From the NCBI RefSeq assembly GCF_963678635.1, contig NC_087066.1, positions 29,393,301 through 29,457,300 of the forward strand: a stretch of 64,000 nucleotides of DNA, read 5' to 3'. Position numbers and translations under genes: made by a program. The notes beneath the pieces are model-generated. The model searched no databases. It saw only the letters and a program-made list of their open reading frames with translations, and was not told the DNA's origin. Source of the DNA: Symsagittifera roscoffensis (lineage: Eukaryota > Xenacoelomorpha > Acoela > Convolutidae). Below are positions 44,347 through 55,560 of the stretch, piece after piece. The first letter of the stretch is position 1, and every line of letters begins with the position of its first letter.

Positions 44347-47300
44347 ATGGAGCTGAACGCGGGTGATGAACGTATGATGACACTTCTGTATCTCACGCGT
44401 CGATCGTGCGATGAGATTGCAGTTGCCTTTGTCACATACGTGTTGCGAGTGAAACACAAAACCGACTGGAACACGTGGACAAACGATCCCTCTCGTAGAG
44501 ATAAATTGATCGAAAAAGACTTCAAACATTTCAAAGGCAGGATCCCCGAGCTGTCCGAGTGCGACACAACATTACTCACAAGATTGCTGTCCGATCAACT
44601 AGCGAAGGTTAATCAGCAGGGCCTCAAAATTATAAAAATAGTTTTGAAAATACTGGATTCTGTCGCATTAAGTTATTTTAAACCTATTTTAAAGCTACGA
44701 AACTTTGAGGCTGGACGACTTAACCTTCGCGAACATATTCAAGAATGATGACGTCTACGAGGGATCTGTTAAAAAATTGCGATTCTTGCGGAATGACTTT
44801 GCACACAGGAAATTATGTTCTTTGCCGGAAAAAGAGTTTAACGAGGAATTCAGGAACGTGATCAAAGAAATCGAAGAATTCAAAATCTTTAAAGATCTTG
44901 AAAGAAATCTTGACCTGGTTACTGACTTTCTGCGGCAAAACAAAACCCAAAGTTTTCCCTCTTTTTGTAAAAATCATCCACAAGAAATTGAAAAATTCTT
45001 TGAGGCACTTGACGATCAAGATTTGGAACTAATCAACAATAGTTGTATTGCCGCTCTATTAAAAGGGATCACATTAGATAATATCCAATTCATAGATTTA
45101 ATTGAGCAAATATTAACCAATTTCAATGAAAATCTGCGACTAAAAAACGTCATTAAGTTGATAATTTCGATGAAAAAAACTTTTGCTTTCAAAATATACG
45201 ACAAGAGTTAACTTATCTGTGTCAAAAAGTTATTTTTTTCCCGCTTTATAAGTCAAGTAAAAAATTTGATACAACAAATAAGCAAGCTTAAAATCAATTT
45301 TATAAATATTTCTGTGATCCCTAAACTAAATTTCAGAATCACGCAAGAACGGGGATGGGTTGGGCATAATTATTGAGCAAATCGAAAAGTTAGCTACAAA
45401 AGAAGATACCAATGCAATCACGGAAAGCATACAGGAATTGCGAGCAAGTACTTCCGGTGCAGTAAGTGAAAGTACGGCGAGAATAGAATCCGTAATTAGA
45501 GAAGAACGTACAAAACAGAACAATGAGCGGGTGGTTTTTCCGGAACCCAACATACCGAACATTAAGCCAATTACTGGCCGGGTAGATGACCTGAAGACAT
45601 TAGCCGAGAAGCTCAGGAGATCGAAGCTGGTGGTAATTTCAGGGCCTCCTGGAATGGGTAAAACGTCACTTGTTTGGACGTTTGCAAAGAGGGAAATGGT
45701 AGCAGATCAGTCGCTAATATGCTTAAAAGCCTCGTTCAAAAATCTTTCTGATTTAGAAGAATCACTGGTCAAGCAAAATGCTGTTAGACTACTGTGTGAA
45801 CTGTTTCCAGCTATTATTGAAGCGATTAGCCACTCACCTGACCCCCTTCATTTTTTGACCGAAAATATACGCGGCATAGTCAGGTCAAAAAACCTCTTAA
45901 TTATTCTAGACAACATTGACACACTTCTAGGAGAAAAGTGCTCTGGTGTTTTGAACGACATAATCAGCAATTTATTGGTTTCCGGCATAGATAAAATTAG
46001 AGTTGTCTGTACAACCAGAGACGAATCGTTTCAATCTGAAGTGAATCAATTTGAGTCGAGTTACACGAGTTAAAGGGCCTTGCAGAAGAAGATTGCAAGC
46101 AATTGGTCAACAAAGAGAAGCCAAATGACATTGATAGCAATTTGTTACAAAAAATTATTCAGTTTTCAGGGGGTGCTCCGAAGGTTCTGGACATTTTGAC
46201 GAGTATCGCTGCCACATTCGGCAATTTAACATTTGAGAAGTTTGAGCAGGGCTATGAGCCATTAGAAACCAGTCTATATTTATCTTTCAAAAGATTGAGC
46301 GGAAATCAGAAGCAAATAATGGAATGCGCTAGTGTATTTTCTGATAACTTTAGTGCAGAAACTATATACAACGTTTTCCGAGACTATTTCCAGCCTCAGT
46401 CTCAAGCAATTATTCTCTTATTCGAGTGCAAAAGTTTGAGCCTTGTCGAACATGACAAAACAACAAAAGTTTTCCTCTTGCATCCCTATATTAAATGGTA
46501 CGTGCGACAAAAAATAACTGACGGTCACAAGGTTAGTCTAGAGCTGACCTTCATCAGGTTTTATTTCGACAAGCTTCTTGATTGGTCCCTTGCTCAAGCT
46601 GTAAAAGACAAATTCACTCCAACTTTAGATTCTGTGCGTCTTGACTCGCACAATTTAAAGCAGTTCATTACCTCTTTTTGCAATCTAGATTTAGCTGCTA
46701 TTGATCCAAATGATGTTTTTCCAGAAATTTGGAAGGAACAGTTATGTTTTGTTATATTTTCATGTGTGAATTTACTACAGATGATGAGTAGCTTTAAAAT
46801 TCTTGTGCTCGTGTTCCTTGAAAAATTAGAAAAATTAATGCTACAATTAAATGAACAGAGTGCTCAGGTTCTTTGCAAATGCTTAATATCACTTCATTTG
46901 CGACGTCGAAAGGGCGAGGAAAACGTCGAGAAGTCGAGAAATATTATAACTGACGCCCATCGTTTATGTTTCGATGAGCAGAATCAGCTGAACAGTAACT
47001 TAGCGTTGGGCGTTCTGTGTTTTACAAGCGCACGCTCTATTCAGCATATAAAGGATGCGAATGTTGTCGTTAGTCGTTTATTTGATTGGGAAGAGCGATC
47101 CATTGCTGATTTCTATGAAGAATCGTTAAAAATGTATGAAACAATTACAAATAGTTCGGAGACGTGGGTCGTAAAATTTTGGCCTATCATACTGTGCGGA
47201 AAATCTCGCGCCATGACAGAGCTGTGTCGTGTAAAATTAGAACTAATTGGAAATACTGACCCGGATGCGCTGATGAAAGTACGTACAAAGCAGACTGATC

Positions 47301-47650
47301 TCGTTTATTATCTGTACAAAACGCTTGGAAAACATGAAGAAGTTGCGTTTACGGCAAGGAAATTAGCCGATAGGATAAAATTCAACTGGAAAGACTTCAA
47401 AGAAGCTTCCAAGTTCTATAACGAAGCGCATCAGATGTACAAAAGTTTTGGTACTGAGATGGTCATTCAAACTGCTGTTGTTCTGAAAGAATGGTCCGAT
47501 TGCTGCAATTTTGAGGACGCAATTGATAAACTACAAGAAGCCAAACAAATAATGGAAGACAGCTACATGACTGATCATAGCTATCATCGTGAAATCTGCA
47601 CACGTATCAAAGACTGGCTGGAAGTAGAGGAAAAAGAACAAAATTTCTGA
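44347..47650 (+). CDS. HEPN (DZIP3-like) - NB-ARC - TPR STAND NTPase, reading frame interrupted
   Basis: This looks like an NLR-type sensor: an N-terminal HEPN domain, a nucleotide-switch NTPase and helical repeats. The frame from 44,347 runs to about 44,709, then continues one base out of phase from 44,711. It reaches an intron at 45,207-45,336 (donor A/GTTAAC, acceptor TTTCAG, phase 1), then runs on to about 46,052. It shifts again and is open to TGA at 47,648-47,650. Total is about 1,057 residues. HEPN motif: RNDFAH (44,789-44,806), the R-N-x3-H signature. NB-ARC: P-loop GPPGMGKT (45,642-45,665), Walker B LLIILDNID (45,894-45,920), VVCTTRD sensor, ELKGLAEEDC after the second shift, and GGAPK (46,169-46,183) in place of GLPL. 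A winged-helix-like segment and TPR-like helices (KFYNEAHQMYK) follow. The two breaks mean either a young pseudogene or sequencing indels. HEPN domains are often RNases; RNase activity here is inference. Confidence 0.85.
45207..45336 (+). other. Intron of the HEPN-NB-ARC gene
   Basis: 130 bp, much more AT-rich than its flanks, with donor GTTAAC and acceptor AATTTCAG. The split codon A/AA restores an uninterrupted frame linking the HEPN region to the helical linker before the NTPase (KSRKNGDGLGIIIEQIEKL). Confidence 0.8.
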
Positions 47651-49519
47651 TTGAAACCGCGGATCTTAACTATCCCTCAGCCAACTATGGTCCCTAGTAA
47701 ACAATTTCTAGCCCTCTAAAGAACTTATTCCATTTTGTAAGTTGTAATATCCCCCTTTTGCAATTGCGGAATAGTTAACAAGATCTGTAAAAATTTTGAA
47801 ATTCAATCTAATATTAACCTCAATATTTTAAAGCGATTATTGTTCCGACTTTCGTAACGAAAATTACGGAATATTTGTGCTCGGGGTGGGTTTTTTTTTT
47901 CTTCAGACAAATTTCGACTTTTTAACTAGCCCTTTTTGACGGAATTTTTTAATATCATTCGAGAGGTATTGTTGTCCTGAGCTTGAAATTGAAAAGATAT
48001 TTCACCTGTGATCATTTTCATAAAGTTATAGGAATTTAAAGTTTGCTAGTTTGGCCAATTTCCGGGTTGACCAAAAATGCTTGTCCTACAATTTTCATAT
48101 ATGAAAAAATGCGTATCATACAATTTCGTACAATTCCATAAATACCGAAAATGTTAAGAAAACTCTAAGATAAGCATTTTTTCATATAAGGAAATTCTAG
48201 GACAAGCATGTTTTCATAATTCAAAAAGTTGATTTTTTAAAAATTTTAGTTCTCAAAATTTTTGGGATGTGTTCGTGACCGAACACAAGTGACTAAATTC
48301 ATGGTTTACTCAAAACTAGAGTCACCAAAGGATTGGTCCTCTGGAATTTACAATGCATTGGAAGCTAACTGAATTGTGTAAGAGTTATTTTCACAAATTT
48401 TATACTGAAAGCATCAAATTTTTTAATTTTGGCAAAAAATTTCAAGGAAGATTATTTTTAAATTAGAATTTTCAAATTATCAGACACTAATCAAGGCATA
48501 TACAAACATGCCATGCAAAAGAAATAGAAGTTTTAGCCTGTTTGAAAAAGAATTCTTATTTTTGTGTATCCATGACTACCTTATGCAGACAAAAAGTTAA
48601 AATTTTCAGCCAATATTTTTTTTTGGAAAATGTTTGTTTGAGTACAAAATTCAATTGCGGTTGAAAAAAAAACTGAAAATTTTTTAGGGCAATTTCAATT
48701 TTAGTGGGAAAATTTTTTGTCGCCATCAGAAAAATGCTAGTCATACAATTTTGTATATAAAATTGTATGATAAGCGTTTTTCTCCAAAAAAAGAAACATA
48801 GTTTTTGTTTTATCACCAGACTGTTTTATTTGGTTCAAAAAGCCGCAGGAATTAGTTCGAATCTTTTTTCAATGATCTTTTGAAATTGTATGAAAAGTTT
48901 TGATTAGTTTTTTCCATACATTTGATGATAAATGTATGATAAGCTTTTTCGGTGTATAGATTTGTAAGATTTCCGGTTCATTTTTGGTTTCTGGAGGTCA
49001 ACCCAGGTGGGTACTTTTTACGCGCGATATTTTTCGCGCTATTAACGCGTAAGCGGAGATTTAATCCATCTTAGAAATCGTTCCATATTGGTTGAAAGAA
49101 GCTTATTTGTCATAATAGATTTGTTACCAGGAGAGAAAGTTATCCTTTTGCACTGCACTTTGTTTGGCGTGTGCGGGTATGAATTTCACAAACAAATCTC
49201 AAATTTTAGATGAAAAAAAAATTTTTTTTTATAATATTTGTAGTTCTTTTATGTTATTACTGCTCCATAAGCCTTAAAAGGCAGTCGGAACACTCAGAGT
49301 TTTGCCCTGAATGTTTATATGGCGTGTGGGTGGATGATTTTATATGGCGTATGGGGGGATGATTTTCACAAAAAATCTCAAATGTTAGAAAATAAATTCT
49401 TTTTATTTCATTACATTTAATTTTTTAAATGTTATTATTGCTCCATAAAAGTTGAAAGGCAGTGGGAAGATTCAGAGCATCACCCTGATACGAGCAGTCT
49501 TGTCCTTGACTTCAGACAT
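47411..49519 (+). repeat. 2.11-kb segmental repeat, copy 1 (starts inside the last exon)
   Basis: Begins within the TPR coding region (AAGTTCTATAACGAAGCGCA) and runs through the stop codon and 3' flank to TTGACTTCAGACAT near 49,519. There it joins the same coding position again. Between about 47,838 and 49,519 lies repeat-element sequence (TTATTGTTCCGACTTTCG to GAGCAGTCTTGTC) interrupted by about 1 kb of hairpin-rich sequence. The first 240 bp are the functional end of the gene; the rest is non-coding. Confidence 0.92.
48077..48209. repeat. Inverted repeat, about 41-bp arms
   Basis: AATGCTTGTCCTACAATTTT (from 48,076) and its continuation to 48,118 are mirrored by 48,169-48,209, whose reverse complement reads ATGCTTGTCCTAGAATTTCC and so on. 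The loop is about 50 bp. A second perfect 12-bp palindrome, TCATACAATTTT/AAAATTGTATGA, is at 48,741-48,770. Both recur 2,109 bp downstream. They look like a nested foldback insertion within the larger repeat. Confidence 0.8.
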
Positions 49520-51628
49520 AAGTTCTATAACGAAGCGCATCAGATGTACAAAATTTTTGGTGCTGAGATGGTCATTCAAACTGCTGTTGTTCTGAAAGAA
49601 TGGTCCGATTGCTGCAATTTTGAGGACGCAATTGATAAACTACAAGAAGCCAAATAAATAATGGAAGACAGCTACATGACTGATCATAGCTATCATCATG
49701 AAATCTGCACACGTATCAAAGACTGGCTGGAAGTAGAGGAAAAAGAACAAAAGTTTCTGATTGAAACCGCGGATCTTAACTATCCCTCAGCCAACTATGG
49801 TCCCTAGTAAACAATTTCTAGCCCTCTAAAGAACTTATTCCATTTTGTAAGTTGTAATATCCCCCTTTTGCAATTGCGGAATAGTTAACAAGATCTGTAA
49901 AAATTTTGAAATTCAATCTAATATTAACCTCAATATTTTAAAGCGATTATTGTTCCGACTTTCGTAACGAAAATTACGGAATATTTGTGCTCGGGGTGGG
50001 TTTTTTTTTTCTTCAGATAAATTTCGACTTTTTAACTAGCCCTTTTTGACGGAATTTTTTAATATCATTCGAGAGGTATTGTTGTCCTGAGCTTGAAATT
50101 GAAAAGATATTTCACCTGTGATCATTTTCATAAAGTTATAGGAATTTAAAGTTTGCTAGTTTGGCCAATTTCCGGGTTGACCAAAAATGCTTGTCCTACA
50201 ATTTTCATATATGAAAAAATGCGCATCATACAATTTCGTACAATTCCATAAATACCGAAAATGTTAAGAAAACTCTAAGATAAGCATTTTTTCGTATAAG
50301 GAAATTCTAGGACAAGCATGTTTTCATAATTCAAAAAGTTGATTTTTTAAAAATTTTAGTTCTCAAAATTTTTGGGATGTGTTCGTGACCGAACACAAGT
50401 GACTAAATTCATGGTTTACTCAAAACTAGAGTCACCAAAGGATTGGTCCTCTGGAATTTACAATGCATTGGAAGCTAATTGAATTGTGTAAGAGTTATTT
50501 TCACAAATTTTATACTGAAAGCATCAAATTTTTTAATTTTGGCAAAAAATTTCAAGGAAGATTATTTTTAAATTAGAATTTTCAAATTATCAGACACTAA
50601 TCAAGGCATATACAAACATGCCATGCAAAAGAAATAGAAGTTTTAGCCTGTTTGAAAAAGAATTCTTATTTTTGTGTATCCATGACTACCTTATGCAGAC
50701 AAAAAGTTAAAATTTTCAGCCAATATTTTTTTTTGGAAAATGTTTGTTTGAGTACAAAATTCAATTGCGGTTGAAAAAAAAACTGAAAATTTTTTAGGGC
50801 AATTTCAATTTTAGTGGGAAAATTTTTTGTCGCCATCAGAAAAATGCTAGTCATACAATTTTGTATATAAAATTGTATGATAAGCGTTTTTCTCCAAAAA
50901 AAGAAACATAGTTTTTGTTTTATCACCAGACTGTTTTATTTGGTTCAAAAAGCCGCAGGAATTAGTTCGAATCTTTTTCCAATGATCTTTTGAAATTGTA
51001 TGAAAAGTTTTGATTAGTTTTTTCCATACATTTGATGATAATTGTATGATAAGCTTTTTCGGTGTATAGATTTGTAAGATTTCCGGTTCATTTTTGGTTT
51101 CTGGAGGTCAACCCAGGTGGGTACTTTTTACGCGCGATATTTTTCGCGCTATTAACGCGTAAGCGGAGATTTAATCCATCTTAGAAATCGTTCCATATTG
51201 GTTGAAAGAAGCTTATTTGTCATAATAGATTTGTTACCAGGAGAGAAAGTTATCCTTTTGCACTGCACTTTGTTTGGCGTGTGCGGGTATGAATTTCACA
51301 AACAAATCTCTAATTTTAGATGAAAAAAAATTTTTTTTAATTATATTTGTAGTTCTTTTATGTTATTACTGCTCCATAAGCCTTAAAAGGCAGTCGGAAC
51401 ACTCAGAGTTTTGCCCTGAATGTTTATATGGCGTGTGGGTGGATGATTTTATATGGCGTATGGGGGGATGATTTTCACAAAAAATCTCAAATGTTAGAAA
51501 ATAAATTCTTTTTATTTCATTACATTTAATTTTTTAAATGTTATTATTGCTCCATAAAAGTTAAAAGGCAGTCGGAAGATTCAGAGCATCACCCTGATAC
51601 GAGCAGTTTTGTCCTTGACTTCAGACAT
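49520..51628 (+). repeat. 2.11-kb segmental repeat, copy 2, including a dead gene-tail copy
   Basis: Offset 2,109 bp from copy 1 and nearly identical. Its first 240 bp (49,520-49,760) duplicate the end of the HEPN-NB-ARC gene, but CAA has become TAA at about 49,654 (GCCAAATAAATAATGG), so the tail is a pseudogene fragment with no upstream gene. Recurrent changes (AAAATTTTTGGTGCTGAG instead of AAAAGTTTTGGTACTGAG) are shared with the later copies. Confidence 0.92.
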
Positions 51629-51800
51629 AAGTTCTATAACGAAGCGCATCAGATGTACAAAATTTTTGGTGCTGAGATGGTCATTCAAACTGCTGTTGTT
51701 CTGAAAGAATGGTCCGATTGCTGCAATTTTGAGGACGCAATTGATAAACTACAAGAAGCCAAACAAATAATGGAAGACAGCTACATGACTGATCTTAGTA
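51629..51800 (+). pseudogene. Third copy of the gene tail, truncated
   Basis: Copies the TPR end through GACAGCTACATGACTGATC and then breaks into a different segment (CTAATCGTGATAGTTTAACT). That segment matches the one at 55,990 and 59,260. CAA is retained where the other copies have TAA, so this copy branched separately or was gene-converted. Confidence 0.85.
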
Positions 51801-52496
51801 GATTTTAGTCTAATCGTGATAGTTTAACTGAATACATTACGATTACCTTTTATAAGAATATTGAACTGATCTTCAACATTTCAAACTCAAAACAGGACCG
51901 ACTCGCTGCTGCAGAAGTAACACAGGACATAAATTATATGATCAAAACGTTATTGTTCCGACTTTCGATACGAAAGTAACGGAATATTTGTGCTCGGGGT
52001 GGTTTTTTTTTCTTCAGACAAATTTCGACTTTTTAACCAGCCATTTTTGACGGAATTTTTTAATATCATTCGAAAAGTATTGTTGTCCTGAGCTCAAATT
52101 TGAAAAGATATTTTACCTGTGATCTTTTTTCGTAAAGTTACGGGGTTTAAAGATTGCAATTTTGGCCAATTTGGGACAATTAACGCGCAATATTTCGCGC
52201 TATTAACGCGTAAGCGGAGAGTTAATCCGTCTTAGAAATCGTTCCAAATTGGTTAAAAGAAGCTTATTTGCCATAATTGGTTTGTTACAAGGAGCGAAGA
52301 TTATCCTTTTGTACTTTATATGGCGTATGGGGGATGATTTTCACAAAAAATCTCAAATGTTAGAAAATAAATTCTTTTTATTTCATTACATTTAATTTTT
52401 TAAATGTTATTATTGCTCCATAAAAGTTAAAAGGCAGTCGGAAGATTCAGAGCATCACCCTGATACGAGCAGTCTTGTCCTTGACTTCAGACATAA
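51801..52496 (+). repeat. Copy of the 0.54-kb repeat element with a leading fragment
   Basis: 51,812-51,948 matches the 66-codon segment at 55,958-56,158. 51,950-52,496 is a plus-strand copy of the repeat family: TTCCGACTTTCGATACGAAA, TTAACGCGTAAGCGGAGAG, AAAGGCAGTCGGAAGATTCA, GAGCAGTCTTGTCCTTGAC. It ends by joining the next gene-tail copy. Confidence 0.85.
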
Positions 52497-52740
52497 GTTC
52501 TATAACGAAGCGCATCAGATGTACAAAATTTTTGGTGCTGAGATGGTCATTCAAACTGCTGTTGTTCTGAAAGAATGGTCCGATTGCTGCAATTTTGAGG
52601 ACGCAATTGATAAACTACAAGAAGCCAAATAAATAATGGAAGACAGCTACATGACTGATCATAGCTATCATCGTGAAATCTGCACACGTATCAAAGACTG
52701 GCTGGAAGTAGAGGAAAAAGAACAAAATTTCTGATTGAAA
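52497..52740 (+). pseudogene. Fourth copy of the gene tail, with stop codon
   Basis: About 240 bp matching 47,411-47,655, with the same CAA-to-TAA change (about 52,628) as the copy at 49,520. It has the original end (GAACAAAATTTCTGATTGAA) and is followed by another partial repeat element at CCGTACATTTTGACC. Confidence 0.88.
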
Positions 52741-53119
52741 CCGTACATTTTGACCAATTTGGGACAATTAACTCGAGATATTTTTCGCGCTATTAACGCG
52801 TAAGCGGAGATTTAATCCATCTTAGAAATCATTCCATATTGGTTGAAAGAAGCTTATTTGTCATAATAGATTTGTTACCAGGAGAGAAAGTTATCCTTTT
52901 GCACTGCACTTTGTTTGGCGTGTGCGGGTATGAATTTCACAAACAAATCTCAAATTTTAGATGAAAAAAAAAATTTTTTATTATATTTGTAGTTCTTTTA
53001 TGTTATTACTGCTCCATAAGCCTTAAAAGGCAGTCGGAACACTCAGAGTTTTGCCCTGAATGTTTATATGGCGTGTGGGTGGATGATTTTATATGGCGTA
53101 TGGGGGGATGATTTTCGGG
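52741..53119 (+). repeat. Partial repeat-element copies
   Basis: Repeats the 49,030-49,370 sequence: TTTTTCGCGCTATTAACGCG, AGGCAGTCGGAACACTCAGA, TATATGGCGTGTGGGTGG. It breaks at GATGATTTTCGGGGC into the start of the first 3.25-kb unit. Confidence 0.8.
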
Positions 53120-53499
53120 GCAATATTTCGCGCTATTAACGCGTAAGCGGAGAGTTAATCCGTCTTAGAAATCGTTCCAAATTGGTTAAAAGAAGCTTAT
53201 TTGCCATAATTGGTTTGTTACAAGGAGCGAAGATTATCCTTTTGTACTTTATATGGCGTATGGGGGATGATTTTCACAAAAAATCTCAAATGTTAGAAAA
53301 TAAATTCTTTTTATTTCATTACATTAAATTTTTTAAATGTTATTATTGCTCCATAAAAGTTAAAAGGCAGTCGGAAGATTCAGGGCATCACCCTGATACG
53401 AGCAGTCTTGTCCTTGACTTCAGACATGAGTGAAAACAAGTTTTTTTGTAAGGTTGAACTAAGCAATTGTCAAAGGCGCTCAACCATTTTTTCTCGCAA

Positions 53500-53875
53500 A
53501 CTTCTTCTAAAAAATCCATTATGGCAAATTGTAACAAATCAATTATGGCGAATAAGCTTCTTTCAACCAATTTGTAACGATTTCTAAGACGGATTAAATC
53601 TACGCTTACGTGTTAATCGCGCGAAATATATCGCGGGTTAATTGTCCCAAATCGGCCAAAATGGCTTCCTTTAAACCCCCATAACTTTACGAAAAATGAT
53701 CACAGGTAAAATAACTTTTAAAATTTAAGCTCAGGACAACAATACCTTTTGAATGATAAAAAAATCCGTCAAAAATGGCTAGTTAAAAAGTCTAAATTTG
53801 TCTGAAGAAAAAACCCACCCGAACACAAATTTTCCGTTACTTTCGCTACGAAAGTCGAAACAATAACTATCACGC
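53500..53875 (-). repeat. Inverse arm of the repeat element
   Basis: The reverse complement of this stretch reads as the element's 5' part: TATTGTTTCGACTTTCGTAG through TTAATCGCGCG-like and AAGAAGCTTATTCGCCATAA. With the plus-orientation copy upstream it makes a long inverted repeat. The equivalent arm is at about 56,760-57,115 in the next unit. Confidence 0.85.
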
Positions 53876-54329
53876 AAAGTGAACCTTTTCACGGGCTGTA
53901 TGTAATTCCAAAAAACTTCCACGAGAACCGAGCTTGTATATAAAGCGCATCACTCGTAATTTCATTCCAAAAAGATAGGGCATCTCACTGTCAGACTTTA
54001 GAGAAAACAAGACTGCTCGTATATCAGGGTGAAGCTTTAAATGTTCCGACTGCCCCTTAATCCATTTAGTCCCCATCGAATATTTTTTGTGAAAAAAAAA
54101 TATAGAACTAAAAATTTTGGGCAATATCAAGTGTGAAAATTTGAATAGTACGAAAATAATACGACCGACTATCTTGCCTTTTTTCCTTTTTAAAATGACC
54201 GACTATCTTGAACTTGCACATGTTCAAATTTTGCTTTAGCCAATTTGCTTGAAAAATTTTTAAGTTCGGTTCCAATTCACTCGCTGAACAAAACATGGCG
54301 AGAATGGATCGAATGGAATTTATAATGAT

Positions 54330-55560
54330 ACTTGTCTAACTGATGCGGTGTCGATCGTGCAGTTGAAATGTGTTTATTGATCAGTCGGTCAAGCCTTACG
54401 AGTAGAAAAAAACGATTGGACTGCTAGGCAAAAGATCCAAATAATATTAGAACCAAATAAAAATAAGCACCAAAAAAATATTAGGGACCAAATAAGACCA
54501 AATATCGAAAGGACAGAATTGCGGAAATATCTAAGTACGACACAAAATCATTATGCCCAATTTGCTCCCGAAACAACTGAAATAAATTAGTCAATGTCTC
54601 TAAAAATCTCAAGATATTTTTAGCAACGGTAATGAAACCGTCAAATTATTTAGATTTATTTAAGAGCTTGCACGTGAAAATGCGACACGTGTTTTAAATA
54701 TTTTCTTAACTAATTAAGTTTCAAAAAATCATTTTGAGCATTTGGTGAAGAAACAACCTGTGTTTGTGAATATAATCGTCTAGAGTTGGAATCAGTCGGT
54801 ACCTATGATTTTATTTGAAAAGTGGGCATTTTACCAGATTATTATCTGTCTGCGTACTTTGTCGGCGGTGATTTTTGAGGATCACGTTTTTTTTTCGAAG
54901 CTGATTGCTAAAATTCCTATCAAAGAAACCAAACTTTAAAGGCTCAGTAATTCTCGCAAATGTTTTGTTGTTCTTGCTCTTCGTCAGAGAACAGGTCTTG
55001 AAAACGTGGAGAAATCAAGAGAGATAATAAATGAAGCCCAGCAATTAATTCTCGTGTTCTGGAAAGCACCGAATCTGATCAGCCAAACAAAGATTTGGCC
55101 TTGGGCTATTTAGGTTTCTCACCCGCGCGCTGTATTGTTTATATACAGTGTGGAAAACTAAACAATAGAGTGCCGATGCTTTACGAGTGGGAGAAGTCCT
55201 GTTCAGCTGGTTTGTTCGAAAAGGCGTTCAAAAAGTACGAAGAAGTTGAATCTTCCTGTGGAAATTGGAAATTACATTTTAGTTCAGTCGTTATGTGAGG
55301 AAAGGCTAATCTTAGAATAGATCTATCGCGAAGAAATATAGAATCCCCTGGAGCTGCCAATTCGTCGCATAATTGGAAGAAAATTATTGCCGAAATCTAG
55401 AGGAGCCGTGATCGCTGCCTTCAAGAAACGCCAGGAGATCACGAAGAAGTTGCGTTCATAAGTTGCAAAATAGCCGATCTCGCCAAGTTTTGTACAATTA
55501 AGACAAAAGAAAATTCAAAGATGAGCTAAATCAGAGGATATTGAGTTTAAGGGTACACCG
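54330..55560 (+). pseudogene. Decayed, internally deleted HEPN-NB-ARC-TPR paralogue, relic 1
   Basis: Pieces align in order with the intact gene. GTGTCGATCGTGCAGTTG (54,348) matches the N-terminal RRSCDEIAV region. TAAGTACGACACAAAATCAT (54,534) matches the SECDTTLL region. TCTAGAGTTGGAATC (54,780) matches VSLELTFIRF, after the whole NTPase domain is missing. GGTCTTGAAAACGTGGAGAA (54,992) matches ENVEKSR. The frame at 55,095-55,298 (LGYLGFSPARC, YEWEKSCSA, KKYEEVESS) matches LGVLCFTSARS, DWEERSIAD, KMYETITNS. GATCACGAAGAAGTTGCGTT (55,436) matches HEEVAF. Several stops and frameshifts separate the pieces. Confidence 0.82.

Noticed and set aside
44608-44743. Annotating this as a definite intron
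   Set aside because: Splice phases fit, but the acceptor is poor and weak similarity in the relic gene suggests coding. I left it as an open alternative in the findings.
48556-50926. Identical 86-codon minus-strand frames at 48,556 and 50,666
   Set aside because: They overlap the palindromic AT-rich insert and repeat only because the 2.11-kb unit is duplicated. Low complexity, no domain.
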